This document shows, piece by piece, positions 25,985 through 35,256 of a DNA stretch of 64,000 nucleotides; the first letter of the stretch is position 1; every line of letters begins with the position of its first letter. Origin of the DNA: Azophilus sp026709365. Lineage in GTDB: Bacteria > Pseudomonadota > Gammaproteobacteria > Pseudomonadales > Azotimanducaceae. Location: assembly GCA_965200175.1 (NCBI GenBank), contig OZ241345.1:1860001-1924000 (forward strand), written 5' to 3'. The notes under the pieces are model-generated. The model made no database searches. It had not been told where the DNA came from and saw only the letters and a list, made by a program, of their open reading frames with translations. Made by a program: the position numbers and the translations under genes.

Positions 25985-27196
25985 CTAAGCAGCGACTTCG
26001 GCGCCGGTGATGCGCCAGGCGGGCTTGCGGCCGTAGTCCTCCACCTCATCAGCAGCGGCATCGACCAACCCCTCCTCCTCGGCAATCGCATGCACGCCCT
26101 CGTGAATTAGCCGGTCGGGGTCGAAGCCCGCCGCCACCATGAGTTCGTCCAAGTCGATCTCGTGCAGCTTAGTCCAGAAGGGCTCGTTGTTGTTGAACGC
26201 ATCCCAGTCCCGCAGCGCCTGTTCCAGCAGCGGCATGGCCGCGTCATAGCGGGGCTGCTCAACGTGGGTCACCAAGCCGCCCGGAGCGACCAGGCGGCGG
26301 CTTTCGGCCATGATGCGCTTCAGAGCGGGGAAGGAGGTTTCGTGGAGAAACATGATGCTGCCGACCCAATCGAAGCTGCCGTCCTCGAACGCGGACAGGT
26401 CGGTGGCGTCGGCCTGCACGAAGGTCACGTTGCTGATGCCCAGGCTCGCCGCCCGAGCGGCGCCGTAGCGCAGCATGGGCGCAGCCACGTCCACCGCCGT
26501 CACCTCGGCATCGGGATAGGCGGCGGCGATGGGCAGCACGTTGTGGCCCAAGCCGCAGCCCAGATCGAGAATGCGCTGCGGCGCGAAGTCCGGGCGCAGC
26601 TTCCTCAAAAACGCGACCATGCCCCGGCCACCGCCGTCCGCCAAGCGGCCAAGCAGCCCGGCGGTGGTGACAAACAGCCCGGAGTCGTAGTTGGCCGCGG
26701 CGCTCACGTCCCGCTCCAGCCGCTCGGTGTAGTAGCTGCCCGGCATGCAGTGGTGGTCCACGGCGGTCAGGTAGCGGGGCTGCCCAAGCTCCGGGTCCAA
26801 CTGTAGGCGCTGCCGGTCGGCCAACGCCGCGCTGCGCTCGATCAGCTCCCGCAGCTGCCCAAGCACGACGGTTAGGCCGGACTGCTGACGCATCTCCATG
26901 GCGTTGCGGCGCAGGGCGCTCCACATCTGGTACAGGGAGTGGCCTTCCAATTCGCGCCGCACCTCGTGCCGGTCGGCCGGGGCGCGGCCATGCCGCTGGC
27001 GGAAGTCGGGCTCGATTGCGCTCTGGTAGGCTGCGGTGACGCCCGGCAGCACTTCGGCCGCCAAGTGCCGGTTCAGGTGCGCCAGGAAATTGTAGCGCTC
27101 CGTCTGGTCGTGGGTGGTGTTCGGGAGCAGCGCATGCCGACCCACCGTGCGATAGTCCGGGGGGCCGTCATAATCCGTTCGGCTGACCGCTTGCAT
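25985..27196 (-). CDS. Class I SAM-dependent methyltransferase
   Basis: 403 residues. The C-terminal half is a Rossmann methyltransferase: ILDLGCGLGHNVLPIA (motif I), VTAVDVAAPMLRYGAARA (motif II), FVQADATDLSAFEDGSFDW and the post-motif LVAPGGLVTHVEQPR. The N-terminal 160 residues are an all-alpha region of unknown role containing GSYYTERLERDV. Substrate unknown. First gene of the leftward operon and divergent from the deacetylase gene across operator 3. Confidence 0.85.
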   Translation of the reverse strand: MQAVSRTDYDGPPDYRTVGRHALLPNTTHDQTERYNFLAHLNRHLAAEVLPGVTAAYQSAIEPDFRQRHGRAPADRHEVRRELEGHSLYQMWSALRRNAMEMRQQSGLTVVLGQLRELIERSAALADRQRLQLDPELGQPRYLTAVDHHCMPGSYYTERLERDVSAAANYDSGLFVTTAGLLGRLADGGGRGMVAFLRKLRPDFAPQRILDLGCGLGHNVLPIAAAYPDAEVTAVDVAAPMLRYGAARAASLGISNVTFVQADATDLSAFEDGSFDWVGSIMFLHETSFPALKRIMAESRRLVAPGGLVTHVEQPRYDAAMPLLEQALRDWDAFNNNEPFWTKLHEIDLDELMVAAGFDPDRLIHEGVHAIAEEEGLVDAAADEVEDYGRKPAWRITGAEVAA

Positions 27197-27236
27197 GTCT
27201 TCCAGACCTCCTGTTCTCCGAACACTTCAAATCTGC

Positions 27237-27268
27237 AAATGACGTATTATCATATCAATATGTCATTT
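27237..27268. promoter_or_regulatory. Palindromic operator, divergent promoter 3
   Basis: AAATGAC (27237-27243) and GTCATTT (27262-27268) form an inverted repeat in the 161-bp gap between divergent starts at 27196 and 27358. The left half reads AATGACGTATTATCAT, close to operators 1 and 2. A wider flanking pair, CTGCAA and TTGCAG, brackets it. The core is AT-rich and could also hold the two promoters. Confidence 0.5.
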
Positions 27269-27357
27269 GAATTTGCAGGTCAGCAAACTGCGCCGCCCGC
27301 CGTTGTTGCTTGGTTTTCCATTATGCGGGAATCATCCCGTTGAGGTTTGACGCCGCA

Positions 27358-28269
27358 ATGGGTCCAGGCGACGGTTTTGAGTGGCCGAACGGTGCCCGTT
27401 TGGCCCTGTCCATCGTGGTGAACGTCGAGGAAGGCGCCGAAATGAGCGTGCGCGACGGCGATTCACGTCCCGAGCCGGTGGATGAGTTGGGGGCCGTTCC
27501 CAAACGGCCGATGCGGGTCCACGCCAACGAGTCCAATTACCGCTACGGCATCGGCTTCGGCGCCCCGAGGGTGTTCGGGCTGCTTGAGGAGCGCGGGATT
27601 GCAGTGACCGCAACCGCCGCCGCCTTGGCCTTGGAACGGGCACCCGCCCTTGCGGCGCAGCTGCGCGACAACGGCCACGAGGCCGCCTGCCACGGCTACC
27701 GCTGGGTGTTCCAGCACGGCATGTCGGAGGCCGAGGAGCGCGAGTTCATTCGCAGCGCCCGGTCGAGCATCGAGGCCAGCGTTGGTACCGCGCCGGTCGG
27801 CTGGCTGTCCAGGCTGCTGCACACCGACCGCACCCGCCGCCTGCTGGCCGAGGAGGGCTTCGTCTATCACATGGACGACTACTCCGGCGACCTGCCGTTC
27901 TGGGACGGCGTCGAGTGCGCCGACGGGCGGACGCACCCCATCCTCGTCATGCCCTACGCGCTGGATTCCAACGACATGAAGCTGTGGACGTCGCCTTCGC
28001 TCAGTCCCGCCGATTGGGCGCGCTACGCCATCGACAGCTTCGATTGGCTGCTCGAGGAAGCCGCGGCGCAAGGCCCGCGGATGATGTCCTTGGGCCTGCA
28101 TCTGCGCATCATCGGCCGTCCGGGGCGGATCGGGGCGCTCAAGCGGGTGCTCGATCACGTCAGCGGCCGGGATGACGTGTGGGTGGCCACGCGCCGGGAC
28201 ATTGCGGCCGCCTACGCCGCGGCGGTGCCGCCGCCAGCCAACTCGCCAGCCACCGATTGCACCGATTAG
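27358..28269 (+). CDS. Polysaccharide deacetylase-like hydrolase (PuuE-type)
   Basis: 303 residues from ATG 27358; a TTG at 27340 is an alternative. WPNGARLALSIVVNVEEGAE is the NodB-fold opening with a metal Asp replaced by Asn/Glu as in the PuuE allantoinase group; NGHEAACHGYRW supplies a metal His, and FVYHMDDYSGDLPFW and MSLGLHLRIIGRPGRI follow. Members hydrolyse C-N bonds in small cyclic amides or N-acetyl groups. In this block it may open an amide or imide ring; specificity is not visible. First gene of the long rightward operon. Confidence 0.78.
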   Translation: MGPGDGFEWPNGARLALSIVVNVEEGAEMSVRDGDSRPEPVDELGAVPKRPMRVHANESNYRYGIGFGAPRVFGLLEERGIAVTATAAALALERAPALAAQLRDNGHEAACHGYRWVFQHGMSEAEEREFIRSARSSIEASVGTAPVGWLSRLLHTDRTRRLLAEEGFVYHMDDYSGDLPFWDGVECADGRTHPILVMPYALDSNDMKLWTSPSLSPADWARYAIDSFDWLLEEAAAQGPRMMSLGLHLRIIGRPGRIGALKRVLDHVSGRDDVWVATRRDIAAAYAAAVPPPANSPATDCTD

Positions 28270-28282
28270 AGGAAGCGCCGCC

Positions 28283-29503
28283 ATGAGCCAAGATCGCCAA
28301 ACCACGCCGGCATCCCGCCAGGAAGGCGGGTATTCCGAACGCGACGAGCGGGCCATGCTCAACGCCATCGACCGCTGGGTGGAGCGCGACGTCAAGCCCC
28401 AGGTGATGCAAATGGAGCATGACGACATCTACCCCCACGCGCTGGTGGAGCAGATGAAGGAGTTCGGCCTGTTCGGGGCGACCATATCGGAGCGCTACGG
28501 CGGGCTGGGGCTGCGGGCCGCCACCTACGCGCGCATCGTCTCCTTGATTTCGGAACAGTGGATGTCGCTCACCGGCATCTTCAACTCCCACCTGATGATG
28601 GCGACGATCGTCGAGAAGCACGGCACGGATGCCCAGCGGGAGTACTGGCTGCCGAAGTTCGTCACCGGGGAGATCCGCGGCGGGCTAGCGTTGACCGAGC
28701 CGGACGCCGGCACGGACCTGCAGGGCATCCGCACCCGGGCCCTCGCCTGCGGGGACGGCTACCGCATCGACGGCACCAAGACCTGGATCAGCAACGGCAT
28801 CGAAGGCGGCGCCGTGGCGCTGTTGGTCAAGACCGACCCGGACGCCTCGCCGCCGCGCCGGGGCATGTCCATGTTCATCGCGCCCAAGGCCGATCCTGAC
28901 ACCGGCAAGCCCCACCCTGGATTCCGCACGGGACGCAAGCTGGAGAAGCTCGGCTACCACGGCATCGACTCCGCCGAGCTGGTCTTCGAGGACTACCAGC
29001 TAGACGCCGAGCGGCACTTGGTCGGCGGCGTGCCGGGCAAGGGCTTCTACATGGCGGTGGGCGGGCTGGAGCTCGGACGAATCAACGTCGCGGCGCGCTC
29101 GGTGGGCATCGCCCGCCGGGCCTTGGACGAGGCGACCGCCTACGCGCAAACCCGCAAGACCTTCGGCAAGCCCATTGCGGAGCATCAGGCCATTCAGCTC
29201 AAGCTGGGCGAAATGGCCACCCGCGCCCGGGCGGCCGAACTGCTCACCGAGGACGCCGCCCGCGCCTACGACGCCGGCGAACGCTGCGACATGGAGGCTG
29301 GCATGGCCAAGTACTTCGCTTCCGAGAGCGCCCTGACCAACGCCACGGAAGCGATGCGCATCCATGGCGGCTACGGCTATTCCCGGGAGTATCCAGTCGA
29401 GCGCCTGTATCGCGAAGCGCCGTTGATGTGCATTGGCGAAGGCACCAATGAAATGCAGCGCATCCTGATCGCCCGCCAGTTCGTGCAGCGCAACCCCATC
29501 TGA
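28283..29503 (+). CDS. Acyl-CoA dehydrogenase
   Basis: 406 residues from ATG 28283. Family motifs: GLFGATISERYGGLGL, LALTEPDAGTDLQGIRT (flavin-contacting loop), TKTWISNG, RLYREAPLMCIGEGTNEMQRILIARQF, where the Glu of GEGTNE-type loop and Arg are characteristic; HGGYGYSREYPVERLYR is the conserved C-terminal helix. It oxidises an acyl-CoA to the 2-enoyl-CoA, passing electrons to ETF. It precedes a CoA-transferase by 20 bp, so the two act on the same CoA ester. Confidence 0.92.
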   Translation: MSQDRQTTPASRQEGGYSERDERAMLNAIDRWVERDVKPQVMQMEHDDIYPHALVEQMKEFGLFGATISERYGGLGLRAATYARIVSLISEQWMSLTGIFNSHLMMATIVEKHGTDAQREYWLPKFVTGEIRGGLALTEPDAGTDLQGIRTRALACGDGYRIDGTKTWISNGIEGGAVALLVKTDPDASPPRRGMSMFIAPKADPDTGKPHPGFRTGRKLEKLGYHGIDSAELVFEDYQLDAERHLVGGVPGKGFYMAVGGLELGRINVAARSVGIARRALDEATAYAQTRKTFGKPIAEHQAIQLKLGEMATRARAAELLTEDAARAYDAGERCDMEAGMAKYFASESALTNATEAMRIHGGYGYSREYPVERLYREAPLMCIGEGTNEMQRILIARQFVQRNPI

Positions 29504-29523
29504 AGGCAGGCTTGGAGCGCCCG

Positions 29524-30693
29524 ATGAAGCTGGAAGGTGTGCGGGTGCTCGACCTCTCGGCATTCCTGCCCGGCCCCCACCTGACCATGACCCTCGCCGA
29601 CCACGGTGCGGACGTCATCATGGTCGAGCCCGCCAACGGCGTCGGGGAGCCAACCCGAACGGTGGGCTACCGGGATTCGGACGACGTCTCCGTCTGGTTC
29701 CGCAACATCGCGCGGGGCAAGCGCAGCCTTAAGATCAACCTTAAGGATGCCGATGGCCAGCGGCTCTTCCGGCGCCTGTCGAAAGGGGCCGACGTGCTGG
29801 TCGAATCCTTCCGCCCCGGCGTGGCGGCCCGGCTCGGCATCGACCATGCGACGCTCGCCGAAGGGAATCCCGGGCTCGTGTACTGCTCAATTTCGGCCTT
29901 CGGCCAGGATGGCCCGCTGCGCGACAAGCCGGCCCACGACCTGACGGTGCAGGCGCTCGCCGGGGTGGCGGCGCTCAATCGTGGCCTTGAGGACGGCAAG
30001 CCCGCCGCGCCCAACATTCCCGCTGCTGACGCCATCGCCTCGCTCACCGCCCTGTCCGCCATCCTGATGGCGCTGCTGCGCCGCGAGCGCACCGGCCAAG
30101 GCGAGCGCATCGACATCGCCATGTACGACGCCCTGCTCGCCTGGACGCCGAACGTCACCGGCCCGGTGTTCGCCAAGGACGCCCACCCGGAACCAGCCAA
30201 CATGCGCTCCTTCGGGGGCGCGGCGATGTATCGGATTTACGAGACATCAGACGGCGAGTTCCTCGTGCTGGGCGGCTCCGAGGTGAAATTCGCGCGCAAT
30301 CTGCTCGCCGCCTTCGATCGCCTGGACCTGCTGCCCTTCGCGGAACTGGAGCCCGGACCCGAGCAGGAGCCGCTGCGCGCGTTCTTTCGCGAACGCTTCG
30401 GCTCTCGCCCCCGCGCCCATTGGGAGCGCTTCCTCGAACCCATCGACTGCTGCTGGGCCTTTGTGCGCTCGTTGAAGGACGCCTTTGCCGATCCGCACAC
30501 CCTGCACCGCGAAATGCTGCTGCGCGATGCCGGAGGCCATCGACACATCGGTGCGCCAATCAAGTTCAGCCGCGAGCCGGCCCGGCCGAACTTGGACATC
30601 CCCGACTACGGCGAGCACTCCGTCGAGATCGGCGAGTCCGTCGGCCTGGAGGCCGCCCATCTGGCCGCGCTGCGCGAGCGGGGCGTCCTTTGA
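29524..30693 (+). CDS. CaiB/BaiF family CoA-transferase
   Basis: 389 residues from ATG 29524. KLEGVRVLDLSAFLPGPHLTM at the start, DHGADVIMVEPANGVGEPTR, ENIARGKRSLKINL-type motif (NIARGKRSLKINL) and NIPAADAIAS with Asp169 in the catalytic position. It would load CoA on the acid that the dehydrogenase 20 bp upstream then oxidises. This is the third CoA-transferase of the family in the window. One base separates its stop from the next ATG. Confidence 0.88.
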   Translation: MKLEGVRVLDLSAFLPGPHLTMTLADHGADVIMVEPANGVGEPTRTVGYRDSDDVSVWFRNIARGKRSLKINLKDADGQRLFRRLSKGADVLVESFRPGVAARLGIDHATLAEGNPGLVYCSISAFGQDGPLRDKPAHDLTVQALAGVAALNRGLEDGKPAAPNIPAADAIASLTALSAILMALLRRERTGQGERIDIAMYDALLAWTPNVTGPVFAKDAHPEPANMRSFGGAAMYRIYETSDGEFLVLGGSEVKFARNLLAAFDRLDLLPFAELEPGPEQEPLRAFFRERFGSRPRAHWERFLEPIDCCWAFVRSLKDAFADPHTLHREMLLRDAGGHRHIGAPIKFSREPARPNLDIPDYGEHSVEIGESVGLEAAHLAALRERGVL

Positions 30694-30694
30694 C

Positions 30695-32092
30695 ATGGGC
30701 GGCGCCTTGGCTTCGGGGACTGCCAGCGGCGCATTGCTGGATCAGTTGACAAGGCTTGCCGCCGAAACCACCTTCAGCAACCTGCCGCCCGCCACCGTCG
30801 GCGCCACCCAGACCTTCCTGCTCGACAGCCTCGCCGTCGGCGTGGCCGGACGGACCGGGCCGTGGCGTGAGGAGACCCTGACGCTGGCGCTCGCTTGGGG
30901 CCGCGGGGGCAGCGCCCGCATCTTGGGCGACGGGCTGGCCGTGCCGCCAGCCACCGCAGCGTTCCTCAATGCTTGGCAGATGCACTGCCTGGAGTTCGAC
31001 TGCGTTCACGAGGGCGCCGTGGCCCATGTGATGAGCGCCGTGGTTCCCGCCGCGCTGGCCGAATGTGACCGGTGCACCGTCGATGGGCAAAGACTGCTGC
31101 TCGCGGTAGCCATCGGCGTCGAGGTTGCGGCCATCCTGGGCGTTGCGGCTAACGCGCCGCTGCGCTTCTTCCGTCCCGCCACGGTCGGCGCCTTCGGCGC
31201 TGCGGTGGCCGTCGGTGTGCTGCGCGGCTTCAATGCCGACGCCATCCGGCGTTGCTTCGGCCACACCCTTGGCCAGGTTGCCGGCACCATGCAGGCCCAC
31301 GAGGAGGGCAAGCCCACCCTCCCCCTGCAGCTCGCCGTCGCCGCCCGCGCAGGCCTGGTCGCCGCCGATTTGGCCCAGGCTGGGGTCCCAGCCCCCGCAG
31401 ATGCGTTGGAGGGGCGCTACGGCTACTTCTCCCTGTTCGAGACCTGCTCCGATGCCAGCCAGGCCGCAAGCCAAATCGGCGAGCCTTGGCGGGTGACAGA
31501 ACTCAGCCACAAACCCTATCCCAGCGGACGGGCCACCCACGGCGGCATCGAGGCCGTGCTGCGCTTGCGGGCGCAAGGCGTAAGTTCCAGCAATCTCCGG
31601 TCGATGCGGCTGAGCGCGCCGCCGCTGATCCACCAACTGGTGATTCGCCCCGCCCAGCCAGGCATGAACGCCAACTACGCGCGCCTTTGCTTCCCCTACG
31701 TCGGCGCGGTGGCCCTGGAGTGCGGACGCATCGGCTTGGAACACTTTTCCGAGCAGGCGCTGAACCAACCCTCCGCCTTGGCCCTCGCCGAGCGCTTCAC
31801 CGCAACCGTCAATGAAGCCTCCGATCCCGCTGCCTTCGTGCCGCAGACCTTAAGCGCGGAACTGCGCGACGGGCGGTGCGTGGAGGTGCGCGTCAATGAC
31901 CTGCTCGGCTCGCCATCGCACCCGCTGACTGCCGAGCAGCAGGAAGCCAAGGCACACGCCTGCTTGGCGGCCGTGTTCGCCGATGCCGCCAGGACGCAGC
32001 GCCTCATGGCGGCCATGCGCGACCTTCCTGAAGCCGCCGACGCACGGGTTTTGCTCGACCCCATAACCGACCCGGCAACCCAAGATGACTGA
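30695..32092 (+). CDS. MmgE/PrpD family protein
   Basis: 465 residues from ATG 30695. Typical elements: FLLDSLAVGVAG near the N-terminus, NAWQMHCLEFDCVHEGAVAHV (active-site His/Asp region), VGAFGAAVAVGVLRGFN and KPYPSGRATHGGIEA. The family contains 2-methylcitrate dehydratase (PrpD), cis-aconitate decarboxylase and iminodisuccinate epimerase-like proteins. No prpB/prpC is nearby, so methylcitrate is not implied. It overlaps the next gene by 8 bp. Confidence 0.87.
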   Translation: MGGALASGTASGALLDQLTRLAAETTFSNLPPATVGATQTFLLDSLAVGVAGRTGPWREETLTLALAWGRGGSARILGDGLAVPPATAAFLNAWQMHCLEFDCVHEGAVAHVMSAVVPAALAECDRCTVDGQRLLLAVAIGVEVAAILGVAANAPLRFFRPATVGAFGAAVAVGVLRGFNADAIRRCFGHTLGQVAGTMQAHEEGKPTLPLQLAVAARAGLVAADLAQAGVPAPADALEGRYGYFSLFETCSDASQAASQIGEPWRVTELSHKPYPSGRATHGGIEAVLRLRAQGVSSSNLRSMRLSAPPLIHQLVIRPAQPGMNANYARLCFPYVGAVALECGRIGLEHFSEQALNQPSALALAERFTATVNEASDPAAFVPQTLSAELRDGRCVEVRVNDLLGSPSHPLTAEQQEAKAHACLAAVFADAARTQRLMAAMRDLPEAADARVLLDPITDPATQDD

Positions 32093-33482
32093 GAACCCCC
32101 ACTATCTCGGCGCCGTGGACGTGGAGCAGCTGCTCAACGACCACCCCATCGGCGGTGACTTTGAAACCCTCGCCCGTACCCTAAGCCGCGATGAACTGTT
32201 TGCCCGCCAAGACCGCCTGTTCCGCCGTTGCGTGGCCCAGGCTTGGCGGACGGGCTTCTATCGTCGGCTGTGGGGCGCCGCCGGCATCGAGCCCGGCGAC
32301 ATTCAAGGGCTTGAGGACATTCATAAACTGCCGGTGTTCGACAAGTCGGACCTCATGCAGAGCATCGAGGCACACCCGCCGTTCGGGGACTTCGGCGGCT
32401 TTCAGCCGAGTGATCCCAACCGTCCTGCGGTGGTTTTCCACACCACCAGCGGCACCACCGGCCGGCCGCAGACCCTGTTGTTCGGCCCCAAGTCCCGCGA
32501 GGCGCAGAACCTGCTGCTGGCGCGGGCCTATCGCTGGCAGGGGCTGCGCGCCGGGGACGTGGCGCACAGCTGCTACGGCCACGGCACGGTCAACGGCGGC
32601 CACTACGTGCGCGAGGCGTTCCTGCACTGGACCAACGCCCTGTTCATTTCCGCTGGCACCGGCTTGGAGACGCCCTCCGCCCGCCAGGTCAGCCTGATGC
32701 GCGACTTCGGCGCCACGGTGCTGGTGGGATTCGCGGACTACTTAAGGCGCTTGGCGGAAGTGGCGGCAGCCGAAGGCTTAAGCTTGGGCGACGACCTTCG
32801 CATCCGCATGATCAGCGGGCAAATGAGCCCCGAGGACAAGGCAGCGCTGACGCGCCTGTGGGGCGGCCCGGCCTGCTACGACTGGTACGGCGTCGGCGAC
32901 ACCGGAATCATCGCCGCCGAAGGTCCCGACCGGGACGGCCTCTACATCATGGAGGACGCGCACTGGCTGGAACTGCTCGACGTCGAAAGCGGCGAACCCG
33001 TGGCCCCCGGGGAGCCCGGCGACATGGTCTGCACCTGCCTCTTCAAGGACGACATCTACCCCATCCTGCGATTCAACACCCACGATCTCAGCCGTGAGCG
33101 CATCGACGCCTCGCCCGGCCCCTACGTTCTGCGCCGCATCGACGGCTTTCTAGGCCGCAGCGACAACATGGTCAAGATCAAGGGCATCAACGTGTTTCCC
33201 CACGCCGTCGGTCCCCTGCTCGCCAAGGTTCCGGAGTTTACCGGCGAGTTCGTTTGCCGCGTGACCGCGCACGGGAGCCTGACCGTGATCGCGGAAGTGA
33301 AGGCCGGCGACGGAGACTTGTCACCGCGGCTGCGCGCGCTGCTCAAGACCGGTCTGGGCATCGATGTGGACGTTGATCTCGCAGCACCCGGCGCCACCGC
33401 CGATCTGACCGAGGTGGAGCGCCGCCAGAAGCCAATCCGCCTCATCGACGAGCGCAAGCGCGCCGACCCGCGGGCGGGCTGA
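32085..33482 (+). CDS. PaaK-like acyl-CoA ligase (AMP-forming)
   Basis: 465 residues. The adenylate-forming signature FHTTSGTTGRPQTLLFGP lies near residue 120; YDWYGVGDTGIIAAEGPD is the A5-like motif, RFNTHDLSRE the A7-like and GRSDNMVKIKGINVFPHAV the C-terminal lid, all as in phenylacetate-CoA ligases. It probably activates an aryl or short branched acid with CoA and ATP. Its presence next to CoA-transferases and an amidase fits a pathway where an amide is hydrolysed and the acid CoA-activated. Confidence 0.88.
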   Translation: MTENPHYLGAVDVEQLLNDHPIGGDFETLARTLSRDELFARQDRLFRRCVAQAWRTGFYRRLWGAAGIEPGDIQGLEDIHKLPVFDKSDLMQSIEAHPPFGDFGGFQPSDPNRPAVVFHTTSGTTGRPQTLLFGPKSREAQNLLLARAYRWQGLRAGDVAHSCYGHGTVNGGHYVREAFLHWTNALFISAGTGLETPSARQVSLMRDFGATVLVGFADYLRRLAEVAAAEGLSLGDDLRIRMISGQMSPEDKAALTRLWGGPACYDWYGVGDTGIIAAEGPDRDGLYIMEDAHWLELLDVESGEPVAPGEPGDMVCTCLFKDDIYPILRFNTHDLSRERIDASPGPYVLRRIDGFLGRSDNMVKIKGINVFPHAVGPLLAKVPEFTGEFVCRVTAHGSLTVIAEVKAGDGDLSPRLRALLKTGLGIDVDVDLAAPGATADLTEVERRQKPIRLIDERKRADPRAG

Positions 33483-33513
33483 AGGGGCGCTTGCTTCATG
33501 CGGAAGGCCAAGC

Positions 33514-34863
33514 ATGGCTCCTGATGCCACCGCGCTGGGCGAAGCCTTTGCCGCTGGGGAACTCCAGCCGGTTGGCGTGATCGAGAGCCTGCTGCGGCGC
33601 ATCGAGGACCTGGAGCCAACAATCGGTGCCTGCAACCAGGTTGCGCCTGCGGCCACCCTGCTGGCCGAAGCCGAAGCCGCCGCCAAACGCTGGCGGGCGG
33701 GCGTCCCCCGCTCCCCCTTCGACGGCGTGCCCTTTGGCGTCAAGGCCAACATTGCCGTGGCGGGCTGGCCTTGGCACGCCGGCATCGCCGCGTTGCGCAA
33801 CCGCTTGGCCAGCGAAGACGCCGAGTGCGTGGCCCGGCTGCGGGCGGCCGGCATGCTGCCGCTCGCGGTGCTCAACATGCACGAGGCCGCACTGGGCGTC
33901 ACCTCAGCCAACCCGGCCTTCCGCACGACCCGCAACCCCCGGGCCCCGGACCGCATTCCCGGCGGCTCATCCGGCGGCTCCGCAGCCGCGGTGGCCTGCG
34001 GAATGCTGCCCATCGCCCTGGGCACCGACAATCTCGGCTCAGTGCGCCTGCCTTCAGCCCTGTGCGGCGTGGTCGGCTTCAAGCCCGGCCATGGAGAGGT
34101 GCCAGTCCAAGGCGTCGAACCCTTGGCGCCGAGCTTGGATCATGTCGGGGTCCACGCCCGCAGCGTGCGCGATGCGGCTCGGGTGTTCGCCCTTTTGCGC
34201 GGCCAACCCGACGATTCAGCCGTCCTTGATGCCGAGCCCGGCACCGACGGAGCACCGCCCTTGGCGCCATGGCTTATCGGCGATCCGGAGCGCACGGATG
34301 CTGAAATCGCAAGCGCCGTCCGGGAAGCCCTTCACGGCAATGCGAGCGGGTGCCGCATGAACCGTCCCGCGGACTGGACGGGGATGGACTTGTCGGCCCT
34401 GCGGCGGGCGGGCCTGCTGGAGTGCGAGCGCAGCGCGGCCAAGCACTTCGCGGCGCTGCTGCGCGAACGGCCCGCCGGCTTCAGCGCCGAGTTCCGGCAA
34501 CTGACCGCTTGGGGCGCAACCCAGGACGCGGACAAGGTTCGCCAAGCCGCCGGGCGGCTGGCGCAAGCGCGGCGGACGCTGCGCACCGTGCTGGACGGCC
34601 AATTGCTGGTCGGTCCGACCGTTTCGCACCCAGCGCCGCGACGGGACGCCCCAACGCCACCGGACCTGGCGGACTTTACGGCGCCCGCCGCCATCGCCGG
34701 CGTTCCGGCCATTTCGGTGCCCATCGACCGTGCTGACGATGCACTACCCATCGGAATGCAGATTGTGGGGACGCGAAGCCAAGACGTGCTGCGCGCCGCC
34801 GCATTGCTGTTCCCGGGCATCGCACCCATCGCGCAGCCGCCAAAAGATGGAGGAGAGCCATGA
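33514..34863 (+). CDS. Amidase signature family hydrolase
   Basis: 449 residues. GVPFGVKANIAV gives catalytic Lys77, IPGGSSGGSAAAVACGM gives the cis-Ser (about 152), and GTDNLGSVRLPSALCGVVGFKP gives the nucleophile Ser176; the 24-residue spacing of the two serines agrees with known amidases. The Gly-Gly of the canonical GTDTGGS is Asn-Leu here. GatA is unlikely because no gatB/gatC is adjacent. It hydrolyses an amide to an acid and ammonia, presumably the input step for the CoA enzymes upstream. Its stop overlaps the thioesterase start. Confidence 0.88.
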   Translation: MAPDATALGEAFAAGELQPVGVIESLLRRIEDLEPTIGACNQVAPAATLLAEAEAAAKRWRAGVPRSPFDGVPFGVKANIAVAGWPWHAGIAALRNRLASEDAECVARLRAAGMLPLAVLNMHEAALGVTSANPAFRTTRNPRAPDRIPGGSSGGSAAAVACGMLPIALGTDNLGSVRLPSALCGVVGFKPGHGEVPVQGVEPLAPSLDHVGVHARSVRDAARVFALLRGQPDDSAVLDAEPGTDGAPPLAPWLIGDPERTDAEIASAVREALHGNASGCRMNRPADWTGMDLSALRRAGLLECERSAAKHFAALLRERPAGFSAEFRQLTAWGATQDADKVRQAAGRLAQARRTLRTVLDGQLLVGPTVSHPAPRRDAPTPPDLADFTAPAAIAGVPAISVPIDRADDALPIGMQIVGTRSQDVLRAAALLFPGIAPIAQPPKDGGEP

Positions 34864-35252
34864 ATCCAGAGGAGCTTCCGCGCATCCCCTCCAGAGAGTT
34901 CATGGGCGGCTCCGTGCAGTCGGTGGCGGCGGACGGCGCCGAGGCCTGCGTGCGCTTCCTGCCCCCGGACGGCATGACCAACCCCCACGGGACCGTCCAA
35001 GGCGGCTTCGTCGCCGCAATGATCGACGACGTGGTCAGCATGGCGACTTGGTTCGCGGGCGGCGAGCGCACCTTCGTCACCAGCAGCCTGAACTGCTACT
35101 ACCTGCGCCCCGTGCCGACGGGCGTTCCCTTGCTGGTGAGCTGCCAACGGGTGCGGGTCGGCCAACGCCAAGCGGTCTTCGAGGCATCCGTGCGCGCTGA
35201 AGGCAGCGAGCCCACACTGGTGAAGGGCATTCAGGTTCAGCAGTTTCTGTAA
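34860..35252 (+). CDS. PaaI-type hotdog thioesterase
   Basis: 130 residues, ATGA overlap with the amidase. NPHGTVQGGFVAAMIDDVVSMA is the hotdog active-site helix with the catalytic Asp (in MIDD), and FVTSSLNCYYLRPVPTG forms the long beta-strands. The family cleaves acyl-CoA thioesters, often rescuing CoA from dead-end intermediates. It closes the rightward operon and is convergent with oadB, whose stop is 5 bp away. Confidence 0.87.
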   Translation: MNPEELPRIPSREFMGGSVQSVAADGAEACVRFLPPDGMTNPHGTVQGGFVAAMIDDVVSMATWFAGGERTFVTSSLNCYYLRPVPTGVPLLVSCQRVRVGQRQAVFEASVRAEGSEPTLVKGIQVQQFL

Positions 35253-35256
35253 CCCG

